Under the pieces are notes generated by a model. It was not told where the DNA came from. It did not search any database and was given only the letters and a program-made list of their open reading frames with translations. A stretch of 64,000 nucleotides of DNA from Marinimicrobium agarilyticum DSM 16975 (GTDB lineage Bacteria > Pseudomonadota > Gammaproteobacteria > Pseudomonadales > Cellvibrionaceae). The stretch covers positions 1 through 64,000 of the forward strand of contig NZ_AUHU01000007.1 of the NCBI RefSeq assembly GCF_000423345.1, read 5' to 3'. Each line of letters starts with the position of its first letter. Position 1 is the stretch's first letter. Shown here in pieces: positions 8,028 to 17,282 of this stretch. The position numbers and the translations under genes are program-made.

Positions 8028-10214
8028 TTAAGGGCACTGACTGACCATCATGGTGCCACCGTCGAGGGTTTCATTGAGCTGAAAGCTGAACACATAGTCC
8101 GCAGGCTCTGAAATAGTGACCGTGGATTCGGTGCCCGGACCGGAAGCCACGGCCAAAGGCTGTTCCATCCCCAGTTGCACCGCTGCGCTGCCGGCCACGG
8201 CGAACTCGTAACTCCAGTCACTGTTGGCGAACTTGAAGCCATAGCTCGTTTCCTGGGATTCAGTGACCACGACCTGATACAGGTTGTCACCCTTGTACCC
8301 GAACTTTCGGGCCATCGGCGTTGCGTCGAAGTTGTTGCCGCCGACATAGCTTCCACGAATGTACATGGAGGTCTCCAGGGGGCCGATTCCATCGGCATCG
8401 GGCGCATCACAGGCGGCCAGCGGGCCTTCCCCGGTCGGGCCATTTCCGCCACCGCCACAACCGGGGCCGGCTTCGACGGGTTCCTCAAGCTTGAGAAAAC
8501 GACCGGTGGTGGCGGGCACTTCGATGGTGTACTGGCCATCGACCGCGCTGAGGGTTTCCTCGCTCATCAAATCGGTCAGATCCCCCGCGCTACCCAGGGC
8601 ACAAGCGTCGAAGGTCGCCGTCACCGGTTGGTCGCTCACGTTCAACAGATACACGATGGCCTCGCCCTCGTGAGATTTGTGGGCAGCGTAAAGGTCCGTC
8701 ACCCACTCCAGCGGTACTGTAATCGGTGTGCGTTCGCCGCGATACAGTGCCGGCTCCTGCGCCCGCAAGTGCATCAACGCCGAGAGATAATCTCGCAGGT
8801 CGGCTTGCTGGGCGTTCGCGTTGAATACCTCGTTATCAACGCCGGAGGGCAGCCCTTCAACTTTGCCACTGTTGCGCGAAACGTGATCATCACACAGGCC
8901 CTGATCGGCACAGTTCGCCGTCACCGGATCGGCAAAGCCCGCCACTTCATCGCCGATCTCCTCGCCGTAATAAAGGGTAATGGGGCCGGAGTATGCGGCG
9001 AGAAAACTGTAGGCCGCTTTGTGGCGGGCCCAAAACCCGTTTTCACTCGGGTCGGCGATATCGCTCCGTTGCAATAAATCCCCAAAACGTACCAGGTCGT
9101 GGTTGCCCATAAAGCCGTTGGGGATGGCGTGGTCAGGGTATCGGGTGTGGGTAACGAAACCGGTGTTCAATCGGGCCGCCGTGGCGTTGCGGGTACCACT
9201 TTCTTCCACAGCCAGGGCTTGTACCAGGGCGTAGCGCACCGGAAAGTCGAACGCGGAGCACAGCGCTGGATCGTCTTCGGGGCCGTAGGCTTCAGCGGCG
9301 ATGTCGCCCTCCCCTTTCCATATTTCCGCGACCATGTAACCCAGCGGGTGTACCTCATCGCCGGCGGCGTTGGTGTAGGTGACGGAGGCCGATGCTTCTT
9401 CCACCGCAGCCCGAATATCGACCCAGGCATCCAGAGGGACCTGATAGGCCTGGTCCAGGCGCCAGCCGTCGATTTTCAGCGTTTCAATCCAATAGGTGGC
9501 CACTTCTTTGAAGAAGTCCAGGTCATCCGGGTAGACCGCCAGCCGGCCGGTGCCCGCGACACTACCACCCTCGGTGGTCACCGTTTGCTCGCCGGGAGAC
9601 GGGTATTCTTCGGCATTGTTTTTAAAATGCCCGAACACGCCATCAAAGAACACATACAAACCCATCGCATGAGCGGTTTCCACCAGCTCGCGCGCTTTTT
9701 CCATGGAACCGAAATCGGGATCAATGGCGAAGTAATTGCTCGCGTAATAACCGGTGGCATCCAGCCGGTCTGCCGCCAGGTCCTGATCCGCCAGGGGCAC
9801 ACTGTCAAAAATGGGGGTCAACCAAATGGCGTTAAAGCCGAGACCTTTAATGTACTCCAGGCTGTCGATGATGCCCTGAATATCACCGCGATGATGACTG
9901 GTACCGTACCCTACGCCGTGACCGATGCTGGCGTCGCCACTAATGAAAGACTCGGTCATTACCTGATAGATTCTCAGGTTCATGGCGTCGTCGTAGGTGG
10001 GGTTATCGCACGTTAGTGGACCGACCTCTTCATCGGACCCGTCGTCGTTGTCATCACCGCCATCATCGTCGTCGTTATTGCCGTCATCGACGACATCGTC
10101 GTCCGTGGGCGCAGTATCGCCGGATGAGGAGCCGCCGCAACCGATGAGCAAGCCACCGCTTAAAATCAGAGCGGCAAGAATCAGCCGACACCAGTGGTTC
10201 TTGGACGTTGTCAT
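8028..10214 (-). CDS. GH13 alpha-amylase-family lipoprotein with acidic linker and C-terminal carbohydrate-binding-like domain
   Basis: The 728-residue protein has a lipoprotein signal (GGLLIGC), then an Asp/Gly-rich linker of about 35 residues, then a GH13 barrel. Conserved regions are visible: DGVFGHF, DGWRLDQ (catalytic nucleophile Asp), MVAEIWKGE (acid/base Glu) and MGNHDLVRF (stabilising Asp). After a beta domain and a Gly-rich spacer, a C-terminal segment (SMYIRGSY...GDNLYQV...FKFANSDW) resembles starch-binding modules of pullulanase type. It should cleave alpha-glucans at the outer membrane surface. ATG 10214 has AGGAG eight bases upstream; the GTG at 10223 overlaps that site. Confidence 0.88.
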   Translation of the reverse strand: MTTSKNHWCRLILAALILSGGLLIGCGGSSSGDTAPTDDDVVDDGNNDDDDGGDDNDDGSDEEVGPLTCDNPTYDDAMNLRIYQVMTESFISGDASIGHGVGYGTSHHRGDIQGIIDSLEYIKGLGFNAIWLTPIFDSVPLADQDLAADRLDATGYYASNYFAIDPDFGSMEKARELVETAHAMGLYVFFDGVFGHFKNNAEEYPSPGEQTVTTEGGSVAGTGRLAVYPDDLDFFKEVATYWIETLKIDGWRLDQAYQVPLDAWVDIRAAVEEASASVTYTNAAGDEVHPLGYMVAEIWKGEGDIAAEAYGPEDDPALCSAFDFPVRYALVQALAVEESGTRNATAARLNTGFVTHTRYPDHAIPNGFMGNHDLVRFGDLLQRSDIADPSENGFWARHKAAYSFLAAYSGPITLYYGEEIGDEVAGFADPVTANCADQGLCDDHVSRNSGKVEGLPSGVDNEVFNANAQQADLRDYLSALMHLRAQEPALYRGERTPITVPLEWVTDLYAAHKSHEGEAIVYLLNVSDQPVTATFDACALGSAGDLTDLMSEETLSAVDGQYTIEVPATTGRFLKLEEPVEAGPGCGGGGNGPTGEGPLAACDAPDADGIGPLETSMYIRGSYVGGNNFDATPMARKFGYKGDNLYQVVVTESQETSYGFKFANSDWSYEFAVAGSAAVQLGMEQPLAVASGPGTESTVTISEPADYVFSFQLNETLDGGTMMVSQCP

Positions 10215-10287
10215 TATTATCACTCCTGGAAGTTTTATTTAAACATTATTCAGAGTGATGGTAGGCGTAGGTGTCAGAGGGGACAAT

Positions 10288-10334
10288 AAGCTGCATACGT
10301 ATGCATGGGTATGAATACGTATGCAGCTTTTTTC
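10288..10334 (+). terminator. strong hairpin with nested palindromes between amylase and BASS genes
   Basis: A perfect 15 bp inverted repeat (10288-10302 and 10315-10329) is followed on the plus strand by six T. The left arm itself contains a 14 bp perfect palindrome, TGCATACGTATGCA (10292-10305). Both flanking genes are on the minus strand, so the hairpin can end the BASS transcript, although the minus-strand T-run is poor. It may also serve as an operator upstream of the amylase gene. Confidence 0.6.
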
Positions 10335-10340
10335 CGGCGG

Positions 10341-11276
10341 TTATTGGTGCTCAGATTTCTCGTCAACGGGCCGCCTTTTCCAGTAGCTGGCCAGTAGGGA
10401 GCCTGAAATATTGTGCCAGATAGAAAACAATGCGCCGGGCAAGGCCGCCGTTGCGGTAAAAAACTGATTGGCCAACGCCACGGCCAACCCCGAGTTCTGC
10501 ATGCCGACTTCGATGGCGAGGGTCCGGGCGGTGCGCTGGTCAAAACCGAGGCCGCGGGCACTGGCGTAGGCGACAGTGAGCCCGAAACCGTTGTGGGCGA
10601 TGACCGCAAGCGCAATGATGGGCCCGAGGCTGAGCAGTTTGTCGGCATTGAGCGCCACGACAATGGCGATGATCAGAACGATCACGGCCATGGCGAGAGA
10701 CGCCAGTGCCGACTCCCAACGTTGAATCTGTCCAGCCAAAAGTGGGTGTAGCAGTATGCCGAGCACAACCGGCACCATGACCATCTTGAGAATACTGAGG
10801 AGCATTCCCCACAGATCCACACTGATGCCCGTGCCCAACAACAGCCAGGTCAGCAAGGGCGTTAGCGCGACTGACATCAATGTGGACACCAGGGTCATGG
10901 ATACCGAGAGCGCCACCCGACCGCCGGCCAGCCAGGTAATCACGTTGGAGGCGGTACCCCCCGCTGTGGCGCCCACCAGCACCATGCCCGCCGTGAGCAT
11001 CTCGTCAAACTGCAGTAGCATAGCGATGCCTAACGCCGCCAAGGGCATCACCGTAAACTGCAGCACCATACCGACTACGATCGGTTTCGGGGAGCGCGCC
11101 ACGCGGTAGAAATCGCGATGGGAAAGAGTGAGCCCCATGGTGAACATCACCAGGGATAGGAGCCCCTGAATGGCGGGCGCCAAGGAGATAAACCAATGGG
11201 GTTGAACCATTGCCACGATAGAACAGGCAATAGCCCAGAGGGGAAACAGACGGTTGATTGATTCGAAAAACGGCAT
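10341..11276 (-). CDS. BASS-family (bile acid:sodium symporter-like) transporter
   Basis: This 311-residue integral membrane protein has about nine or ten hydrophobic helices and the BASS hallmarks GATAGGTASNVITWLAGG and EVGMQNSGLAVALA, the two crossover motifs that bind sodium and substrate. Bacterial relatives carry organic anions such as pantoate, pyruvate or steroids by sodium symport. The substrate here is unknown. It stands alone between the amylase and an arabinanase gene. The hydrophilic C-terminus is short. Confidence 0.85.
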   Translation of the reverse strand: MPFFESINRLFPLWAIACSIVAMVQPHWFISLAPAIQGLLSLVMFTMGLTLSHRDFYRVARSPKPIVVGMVLQFTVMPLAALGIAMLLQFDEMLTAGMVLVGATAGGTASNVITWLAGGRVALSVSMTLVSTLMSVALTPLLTWLLLGTGISVDLWGMLLSILKMVMVPVVLGILLHPLLAGQIQRWESALASLAMAVIVLIIAIVVALNADKLLSLGPIIALAVIAHNGFGLTVAYASARGLGFDQRTARTLAIEVGMQNSGLAVALANQFFTATAALPGALFSIWHNISGSLLASYWKRRPVDEKSEHQ

Positions 11277-11382
11277 GACAGCGCAACGGTTAGTGGGAAC
11301 GAAAACCGAAGTCTATCATGCCGTTTTCTGTGGGTCGGGCGTGCTCACCGGAGAGGGGGTCTGTGGTGAGCACGAGCATCAC

Positions 11383-12858
11383 TTAGTTGACGTGATTCAG
11401 CGTCCAAAGTTGCTGGTTACCGCCGTTGAAACTCCACTGAACGATGTTGCCACCGTTCTCCGTACTGAAGTCGTACACGTCCAGAGCTTTGCCGCTGAAA
11501 CGGGAAATGATGGCGTACTGATTATTTCCCTGAGGAACCAGCTCCCATTGTTGATTGTTCCCACCGGAGTAGGCCCACTGACGAATGTCACCGCCGTCTT
11601 CCTGGCTCCATTCGAACACGTCGAGTGATTTGCCGCTATGGGCGGCGCGAATGGAATAGTAGCCATTACCCAGGTCGGTAATGTCCCACTGCTGGTTGGC
11701 ACTGCCATTTGGCTCCCACTGAACCACGTTGGCGCCATCGTCGTGGCTGCCGGAAGCGACTTCCAGAAGTTTACCGCTGTGTACCGAGGTAAGCGTCACG
11801 CGACCTTCAACACCATCGCCGCCAGAACCGCCATCGTTGCCGTCGCCCAGGGCAAAGTTGCGGTTGAAGGTGGGCCAGCCATTCTGGAAGTTCAGTTCCA
11901 GAATGTCCAGACGCGAAGGCCAGCCATCGGCGGTGTTGCCATCGTAATAATGGATGCTCGCCAGGTCATGACCATTGTAATTGTAGTAACCGAAGTGCCC
12001 GGGACCGATATAGCGACCAGCTGATGCCAGTACGGTAGTGCCGCCCCCGTGCCAGAGGTCCACGCCGTTGCGGTCGATGTAGGGACCGGTGGGGCTGGTG
12101 GAGCGGCCAGTGACGATGTAGTAGTCACTCTGGTTGCCCGCGCAGCACGCGCCCAAATTGACAAACATGTAGTAGTAGCCGTTGATGTATTGAACCTGGG
12201 CGGCTTCGTATTCATTCCAACCACCGCCGTTGCCGACCACGGGGTAGCGGTTGTTGTTCAGGCGCAGCCCCGTGTTCGGGTCGATCTGCGTCACGTAAAT
12301 GCCGGCATAGTGCGAACCATAGGCCATCCAGACACCACCGTTGGCATCCCGGAATACACCGGCGTCGATGGCATTGACCGGCTCGCCCTGGCTGCTCTGG
12401 GGCTCGGTGCGGGTGGAGACCACCATGCCCAGGTCCTGCCAGTTGGGGTTATTGAGTGAGTCGGTTACCGCAACGCCAATAGCGGACTCCATGCCACCAT
12501 TGCCACCAAAGGCCGAGTAATACAGGTAATAGCGGCCGTTCATTTCTATGACGTCCGGCGCCCAGAAATTACCGTCGAAGTTGGCGACTTGGCCGTTGAT
12601 CCAGTTGGGCCAGGTACCCGGCGCAAACACTGCCGCACCACCGTGCTGCCAGTTGATCAAATCGGTCGAGTAACGGCTGACAATGCCCTGGTTGCCGTCA
12701 CCAGTGCCAAAGGTCCAGTAGGTATTCCCATCACGCATGATGGTCGCGGGGTCGTGTATTTCGGTGCCTCCTGAGAGGTTCAGCGCGTTTGCGGACACAC
12801 TTATCAGCATCAACAGGAGTAGAGAAGTAAAGAATTGGTAGAGATAATTCAGGCGCAT
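11383..12858 (-). CDS. secreted GH43 arabinan endo-1,5-alpha-L-arabinosidase with ricin-type (CBM13) module
   Basis: The 491-residue precursor has a signal peptide (about 1-25), a GH43 propeller (about 28-340) and, after a Gly/Asp linker, a C-terminal beta-trefoil with three QQW repeats (SANQQWDI, GNNQQWEL, GNQQLWTL). Candidate catalytic acids are HDPATI, NAIDAGVF and NEYEAAQV, the arrangement seen in arabinanases. It should cut the arabinan side chains of pectin, with the trefoil binding sugar. The convergent HisCys-like segment LGACCAG is unusual and may form a disulfide. It is preceded by a 333 bp spacer. Confidence 0.87.
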   Translation of the reverse strand: MRLNYLYQFFTSLLLLMLISVSANALNLSGGTEIHDPATIMRDGNTYWTFGTGDGNQGIVSRYSTDLINWQHGGAAVFAPGTWPNWINGQVANFDGNFWAPDVIEMNGRYYLYYSAFGGNGGMESAIGVAVTDSLNNPNWQDLGMVVSTRTEPQSSQGEPVNAIDAGVFRDANGGVWMAYGSHYAGIYVTQIDPNTGLRLNNNRYPVVGNGGGWNEYEAAQVQYINGYYYMFVNLGACCAGNQSDYYIVTGRSTSPTGPYIDRNGVDLWHGGGTTVLASAGRYIGPGHFGYYNYNGHDLASIHYYDGNTADGWPSRLDILELNFQNGWPTFNRNFALGDGNDGGSGGDGVEGRVTLTSVHSGKLLEVASGSHDDGANVVQWEPNGSANQQWDITDLGNGYYSIRAAHSGKSLDVFEWSQEDGGDIRQWAYSGGNNQQWELVPQGNNQYAIISRFSGKALDVYDFSTENGGNIVQWSFNGGNQQLWTLNHVN

Positions 12859-13191
12859 AATGTCTCCGAGTTATTGTGAAACGTTATTGGTTTGGATACA
12901 TCCGGCCCCATGAAGAGACGATAACTCTCCTTATTAGTCATACAATATCATCAGGCAGCGCTACCTTAATGAACTTGAAGCCCGGTTTCCACCCGGCTTC
13001 TAGACTTTATTGAAATATTATAATACTTTTAATATTCGGATTTTCGCCCTCCCGCACTACGGATGGATGGTTGGGGTTAGCTGTGGCTTATGAATCGCTA
13101 GGATAAGGCCCAGGGTTGAAAAGCGCATTGAGCGGTGCCAACTCTTAGGGCAGTTCACGTAAATTTGTCCCGGAAAACCTAGGAGCATCCT
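12859..13191. other. intergenic region between divergent arabinanase and dkgB genes
   Basis: This 333 bp spacer must hold both divergent promoters. An AT-rich block around 13005-13045 is the likeliest promoter zone. A short GAAGCC/GGCTTC inverted repeat lies near 12977-13000 without a T-run. No small gene or repeat is recognised. Confidence 0.4.
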
Positions 13192-14007
13192 ATGCCACAG
13201 AATACCGTAATTCCGCCAATTGGTCTGGGCACCTTCCGCCTGAAAGGTCAGGACGTGAAAGATTCCATCAAATCGGCCCTGGAACTGGGCTATCGGCATA
13301 TCGATACCGCCCAGATGTACGAAAACGAGGTGGAAGTCGGCGAAGCGATACGAGAGAGCGGCATCCCCCGCGAGGAATTGTTCGTAACCACGAAAATATG
13401 GCACGAACAGCTGGAAGGCGATGCACCACTGACCAGCCTTGAGGAAAGCCTGAAAAAGCTCGGTCTGGATTACGTTGACCTGACCCTGATCCACTGGCCC
13501 TCTCCCAACAACGCTGTGCCCATGAAAAGCTACATCGGTAAACTGAACGAAGCCCGGGAGAAGGGGCTGACCAATCATATCGGTATCTCCAACTTCACCA
13601 TGGCCCAGGTCGACAAAGCCCTATCCGTGCCCGGGGGCGAGCATATTGTGACCAACCAGATTGAGGTGCACCCGTTCCTTTCCAACAAGAAGCTCATCAA
13701 GCACTGTCAGGACAAAGGCCTGCAGGTGACCGGCTATATGCCCCTGGCGGTCGGAAAAGTCATGGAAGATCCTGTCCTGCAAGACATTGCCAAAACGCAT
13801 GATGTCACCCCCGCTCAAGTCGCACTCGCCTGGGTCGCCCAGCAGGGTGTGGTGGTCATCCCCTCCTCCACCAAGCCAGAGCACCAGAAGGCCAACCTGG
13901 CGGCGATGGACCTGGAGCTGAGCGTAGAGCAGATTCAGAAGATCGACGCACTGGACGCCGGAGAGCGTATTGCCAACCCGGACTTTGCACCCGTTTGGGA
14001 TGAGTAA
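13192..14007 (+). CDS. dkgB: aldo/keto reductase, DkgB-like
   Basis: This 271-residue NADPH-dependent reductase is of the 2,5-diketo-D-gluconate reductase B type. AKR landmarks are present: GLGTFRLKG, the catalytic Asp and Tyr in RHIDTAQMYENE, Lys in FVTTKIW, His in LTLIHWPSP, and the cofactor-binding IPSSTKPEH near the C-terminus. DkgB enzymes reduce 2,5-diketogluconate and small toxic aldehydes such as methylglyoxal. AGGAGC lies six bases before the ATG. It is followed by a fuconate-dehydratase-like gene in the same direction after 171 bp, so joint sugar-acid use is possible but not shown. Confidence 0.85.
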   Translation: MPQNTVIPPIGLGTFRLKGQDVKDSIKSALELGYRHIDTAQMYENEVEVGEAIRESGIPREELFVTTKIWHEQLEGDAPLTSLEESLKKLGLDYVDLTLIHWPSPNNAVPMKSYIGKLNEAREKGLTNHIGISNFTMAQVDKALSVPGGEHIVTNQIEVHPFLSNKKLIKHCQDKGLQVTGYMPLAVGKVMEDPVLQDIAKTHDVTPAQVALAWVAQQGVVVIPSSTKPEHQKANLAAMDLELSVEQIQKIDALDAGERIANPDFAPVWDE

Positions 14008-14054
14008 ACCCGCCTATTCCGGGAGGTCAAGGAACCACTAACTCACCAACCGTT

Positions 14055-14082
14055 GAGCCGCCATCCAGACGGGTGGCGGCTC
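14055..14082. terminator. hairpin after dkgB-like gene
   Basis: GAGCCGCCA (14055-14063) pairs with TGGCGGCTC (14074-14082), with further weak pairing inside. There is no T-run, so the terminator call is tentative. Confidence 0.45.
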
Positions 14083-14178
14083 GGACCCCTGCCCCAGCTT
14101 CATCTATACTGATCTCAACGTCGGCGAATACAACAACACTGCGATGCCGACTCCATCAACCAACAGGAGGCTCTCAGC

Positions 14179-15759
14179 ATGGTTGCGATTACCGGAATTG
14201 ATGTTCAACCCATCGGCGCACCCCCCACCGGTTTTGGCGGGGACGCGCGCAATATTGCCCAAGGCGGTCCGACCTATGCCAACGCCGTTCTGGAAATTCT
14301 GACCGATCATCCGGAGTTGCGTGGCACCAGTGTGATTTTCACCAACGGTCACGGGCTGAAAGAAATGTGCTCGGTCACCCGCGATGTTGCCAACCGGTTC
14401 CTGCTGCAGGAAGACGGGTTGCCCGCCCCCAACGAGCTGCACAAAAACGGCAACCTGGGCCGGTTCTGTAAGCGTATGTTGCAGGATTCGGACTACAGCT
14501 GGCTAGGAGGCGTGGGGGTTTCCCGCATGGCCATTGGCGCCGTGGCCAACGCGCTCTGGGACCTGACGGCGAAAATCCAGCAGGTGCCGGCCTGGGAGCT
14601 GATCGCCGACATGACACCCGAGGACCTGCTGGAGTTTATCGACTTCGAGCCGATTGGCGATGTCCTGAGTCCCGCCGAAGCGCTGGATTTACTCCAGCGC
14701 GCCCAGGCGGGCAAACCGGAGCGCATCCATCAGGTTTATGAACAGGGCCTTCTGGCCTACAACACCGCCGGCTGGAGCGGCATCAGCAAGGAGGGGCTGA
14801 TCGATCAGACCCGCAAGATGCTGAACGCGGGCTGGCCCCAGATCAAAATCAAAGTCGGCGCCAGCTATAGCGCCGCGCGTATGAAAGCCGATGAAGAACG
14901 CCTGGCGCTGTCCCGCGAAGACATTGACCGCCTGGCGCTGGAAGCGGCGAATGACGACGCCGAACGCATGCGGCTGGTGTTCGAAACCATAGAACGGGAA
15001 GACCCTCGCCCGGAACGGATGAAGGTGGCGATTGACAGTAATCAGGTGTTCGACAGCCGTTCGGCGTTCATTTTTGCCCACCAGCTGGCACTGAAGCTGT
15101 ATGAAGCCAGCCCGGAGTATCAGATCGAATGGTTTGAAGAGCCCTGCAATCAGCACAGTGCCATGGCGCACGTGGAGCTTCAGCAGGCGCTCGATCGGGC
15201 TTTCAAAGACTATCACCCGCCCTTACGTGTGCCCATTTCCACCGGCGAGCAGGGCGCCAGCCCCACCACGTTCAAAGACTTGATGCACGCGCCGGATTTA
15301 AGTGGCCAAAGCCTGCAGAAATTTTCCATTGACGTCATCCAGATGGACTACTCTCGCGTAGGGGGTATCGGCGATAACCTGGCGATTTTATTGATGGCGC
15401 AAAAGGCCCGGGAAGAAGGTCGGGATGTACGCATCTGCCCCCACACCGGCGGTATTGGGCTGTGCGAAGGCATGCGCAACGTTCAGGCCATCAAGCAGGC
15501 CCTGTTCGGCCCGGCGAACCTGGCGGGAGTGCCCGATATTCTCGAGTTCGTTGCCGAGGAAGAACGCAGTGTGCACGAAGGGGTGTTCACCAACCCTGCC
15601 ATTATCAAAAACGGTTACTACCAGATGCCAAAAGAGCCCGGCGTGGGCGTTGACTACAGCGCGCGGGGCAAACAGGACTACCGCCTTCCCGCCGGTGCGG
15701 CCTGGCGAGCCAGTGATCACTTCTCCCGGTTGGCGCGTAAATTTATGCAAACCGACTGA
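14179..15759 (+). CDS. enolase-superfamily dehydratase, L-fuconate dehydratase-like
   Basis: This 526-residue protein matches the fuconate dehydratase branch of the mandelate racemase group. It has the Lys pair in PQIKIKVGA, metal ligands in VAIDSNQVF, WFEEPCNQ and STGEQGA, then QMDYSRVGG and the catalytic His in ICPHTGGIGLCE. All expected active-site residues are present. It is about 80 residues longer than typical FucD (around 440), with extra sequence between the Lys motif and the first metal ligand (around 235-285). Members dehydrate sugar acids to 2-keto-3-deoxy acids. The substrate may be fuconate or another aldonate. The CAGGAGG site lies upstream of the start. Confidence 0.8.
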   Translation: MVAITGIDVQPIGAPPTGFGGDARNIAQGGPTYANAVLEILTDHPELRGTSVIFTNGHGLKEMCSVTRDVANRFLLQEDGLPAPNELHKNGNLGRFCKRMLQDSDYSWLGGVGVSRMAIGAVANALWDLTAKIQQVPAWELIADMTPEDLLEFIDFEPIGDVLSPAEALDLLQRAQAGKPERIHQVYEQGLLAYNTAGWSGISKEGLIDQTRKMLNAGWPQIKIKVGASYSAARMKADEERLALSREDIDRLALEAANDDAERMRLVFETIEREDPRPERMKVAIDSNQVFDSRSAFIFAHQLALKLYEASPEYQIEWFEEPCNQHSAMAHVELQQALDRAFKDYHPPLRVPISTGEQGASPTTFKDLMHAPDLSGQSLQKFSIDVIQMDYSRVGGIGDNLAILLMAQKAREEGRDVRICPHTGGIGLCEGMRNVQAIKQALFGPANLAGVPDILEFVAEEERSVHEGVFTNPAIIKNGYYQMPKEPGVGVDYSARGKQDYRLPAGAAWRASDHFSRLARKFMQTD

Positions 15760-15828
15760 ACTCATGGGGCGACCCAGGAGCCTAACGCCACAAGCAGATC
15801 ATTCCGAACAAGCAAAAGGAGAAACGCG

Positions 15829-16512
15829 ATGAATATTTTAATGGTGCTGACCTCCCACGATACCCTGGGCAACACCGGTCAGAAAACCGGTTTCTGGCTG
15901 GAGGAATTCGCGGCGCCCTACTATCGTTTCGTGGACGCCGGAGCGACGGTAACGCTCGCCTCCCCCAAAGGCGGGCAACCTCCGTTGGATCCGAAGAGCG
16001 ACGCGCCCGACGCCCAAACCCCCGATACCGACCGTTTCCGTGACGATGAAAAGGCTCAAACATTACTGGCCAACACCCACCGGCTATCGGATGTAAAGCC
16101 GACAGATTACGATGCAGTTTTTTATCCGGGCGGTCACGGCCCGTTATGGGATCTCGCTGAAGATCAGCATTCGGTCAAACTGATCGAACACTTTTACGAG
16201 CACGATAAACCCATGGGTTTTGTCTGTCATGCCCCCGGCGTGCTGCGCCATGCCAAACAGCCGGACGGCCGGCCCCTGGTCGCAGGCAAACACCTTACCG
16301 GCTTTAGCAACACCGAAGAGGAAGCCGTGCAGCTCACCGAGGTGGTTCCCTTTCTGGTGGAAGATGAATTGCGCCACCACGGCGGCCAATATACGAAGGA
16401 TGACGACTTCAAAGAGCACGTCATCACCGATCACAAGCTCGTGACCGGGCAGAACCCACCGTCCTCCGCCGCCTCGGCCGAGGCGCTATTGAAGCTGTTG
16501 AAGGCCGCTTAG
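15829..16512 (+). CDS. DJ-1/PfpI (Hsp31-like) class I glutamine amidotransferase-like protein
   Basis: The 227-residue protein carries a nucleophile elbow with Cys in GFVCHAPGVL, the Glu of GFWLEEFAAPY and a His in the same segment. This matches the Hsp31/glyoxalase-III-like subgroup of DJ-1 proteins. Relatives detoxify methylglyoxal or act as chaperones. AAAAGGAG lies before the ATG. It follows the enolase-superfamily gene by 69 bp on the same strand and may be cotranscribed. Precise activity is not decided by sequence. Confidence 0.83.
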   Translation: MNILMVLTSHDTLGNTGQKTGFWLEEFAAPYYRFVDAGATVTLASPKGGQPPLDPKSDAPDAQTPDTDRFRDDEKAQTLLANTHRLSDVKPTDYDAVFYPGGHGPLWDLAEDQHSVKLIEHFYEHDKPMGFVCHAPGVLRHAKQPDGRPLVAGKHLTGFSNTEEEAVQLTEVVPFLVEDELRHHGGQYTKDDDFKEHVITDHKLVTGQNPPSSAASAEALLKLLKAA

Positions 16513-16538
16513 AGAGGGCACTTGGCGCTACCCGCTCC

Positions 16539-17282
16539 CTACAGCAAGGACAGCAGGTAGCGCACACCCAAGCCAATACCGATGGTCAACGAGAAGCTGA
16601 GGAAGGTGCCCATCATCATGTACTCGGCTTTGCGTCGGTCGTCGGTGTCTTTGAAGCGAAAAGCGGTTTTCAGGGCCAGGACAAAGCCAATAGCCGTGTA
16701 CTGATCCAACAGCACGAAAGTCAGAATCAGTACCCGTTCCAGATACCCGATCATCGCCCCCGCCTTGGTGAGGGATTCGTTCTCGCTCTCGAGCTGTCTG
16801 ATTTCCTTGATCCAGGGGGCAAGCCCCAGGCTGACCACGACAGACAAGGGCAACAACACCAGCAAGTAGGCCAGCAATACCAACAACACCGGCGCCGACC
16901 AGAAAGGTGCCAGAGAGGCTTTGACATCGGCCCCCGCCCAAAACCCCCACAGCACCACCAAAACGGCCCAGTGCAGCACCTGGTCGAGCACAAAGGCCCC
17001 CAGACTGGCGCGCGGCAGAAACGACTTGCCCCAGTCGGTCAGAAAGTGGCTGACCGACACCACCGCAAAAACACCCCCGGCCCAAAGCCAGCCCGGCCCC
17101 GCGAGGGCGGCAAAACAGGCACCCGCCCCCAGCCCGTGCAGCAGCGCATGCACATAGAGACTGGGCGCGGCGGCGTGATCTTTATACCGCGCAGCCACCC
17201 AGCGCCCGGGCTGAAAGGGGAAGTCGAGCAGAAAGTGCACCAACAACAGGGCCAATAACAGCTCATAGGCGTAATCAGGCAT
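16539..17282 (-). CDS. DUF3307 integral membrane protein
   Basis: The 247-residue protein has about six hydrophobic helices. It begins with LLALLLVHFLLDFPFQP and contains YVHALLHG and SHFLTDWGK, the His/Asp-bearing helices typical of DUF3307. Its function is unknown. It overlaps the upstream satD-like gene by eight bases, so the two are translated together. The conserved polar residues inside membrane helices could bind metal or a ligand. No start other than the overlapping ATG is better. Confidence 0.82.
   Translation of the reverse strand: MPDYAYELLLALLLVHFLLDFPFQPGRWVAARYKDHAAAPSLYVHALLHGLGAGACFAALAGPGWLWAGGVFAVVSVSHFLTDWGKSFLPRASLGAFVLDQVLHWAVLVVLWGFWAGADVKASLAPFWSAPVLLVLLAYLLVLLPLSVVVSLGLAPWIKEIRQLESENESLTKAGAMIGYLERVLILTFVLLDQYTAIGFVLALKTAFRFKDTDDRRKAEYMMMGTFLSFSLTIGIGLGVRYLLSLL

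Noticed and set aside
8175-9077. 300-codon plus-strand frame inside the amylase gene
   Set aside because: It is antisense to the GH13 gene, whose catalytic motifs are intact on the minus strand.
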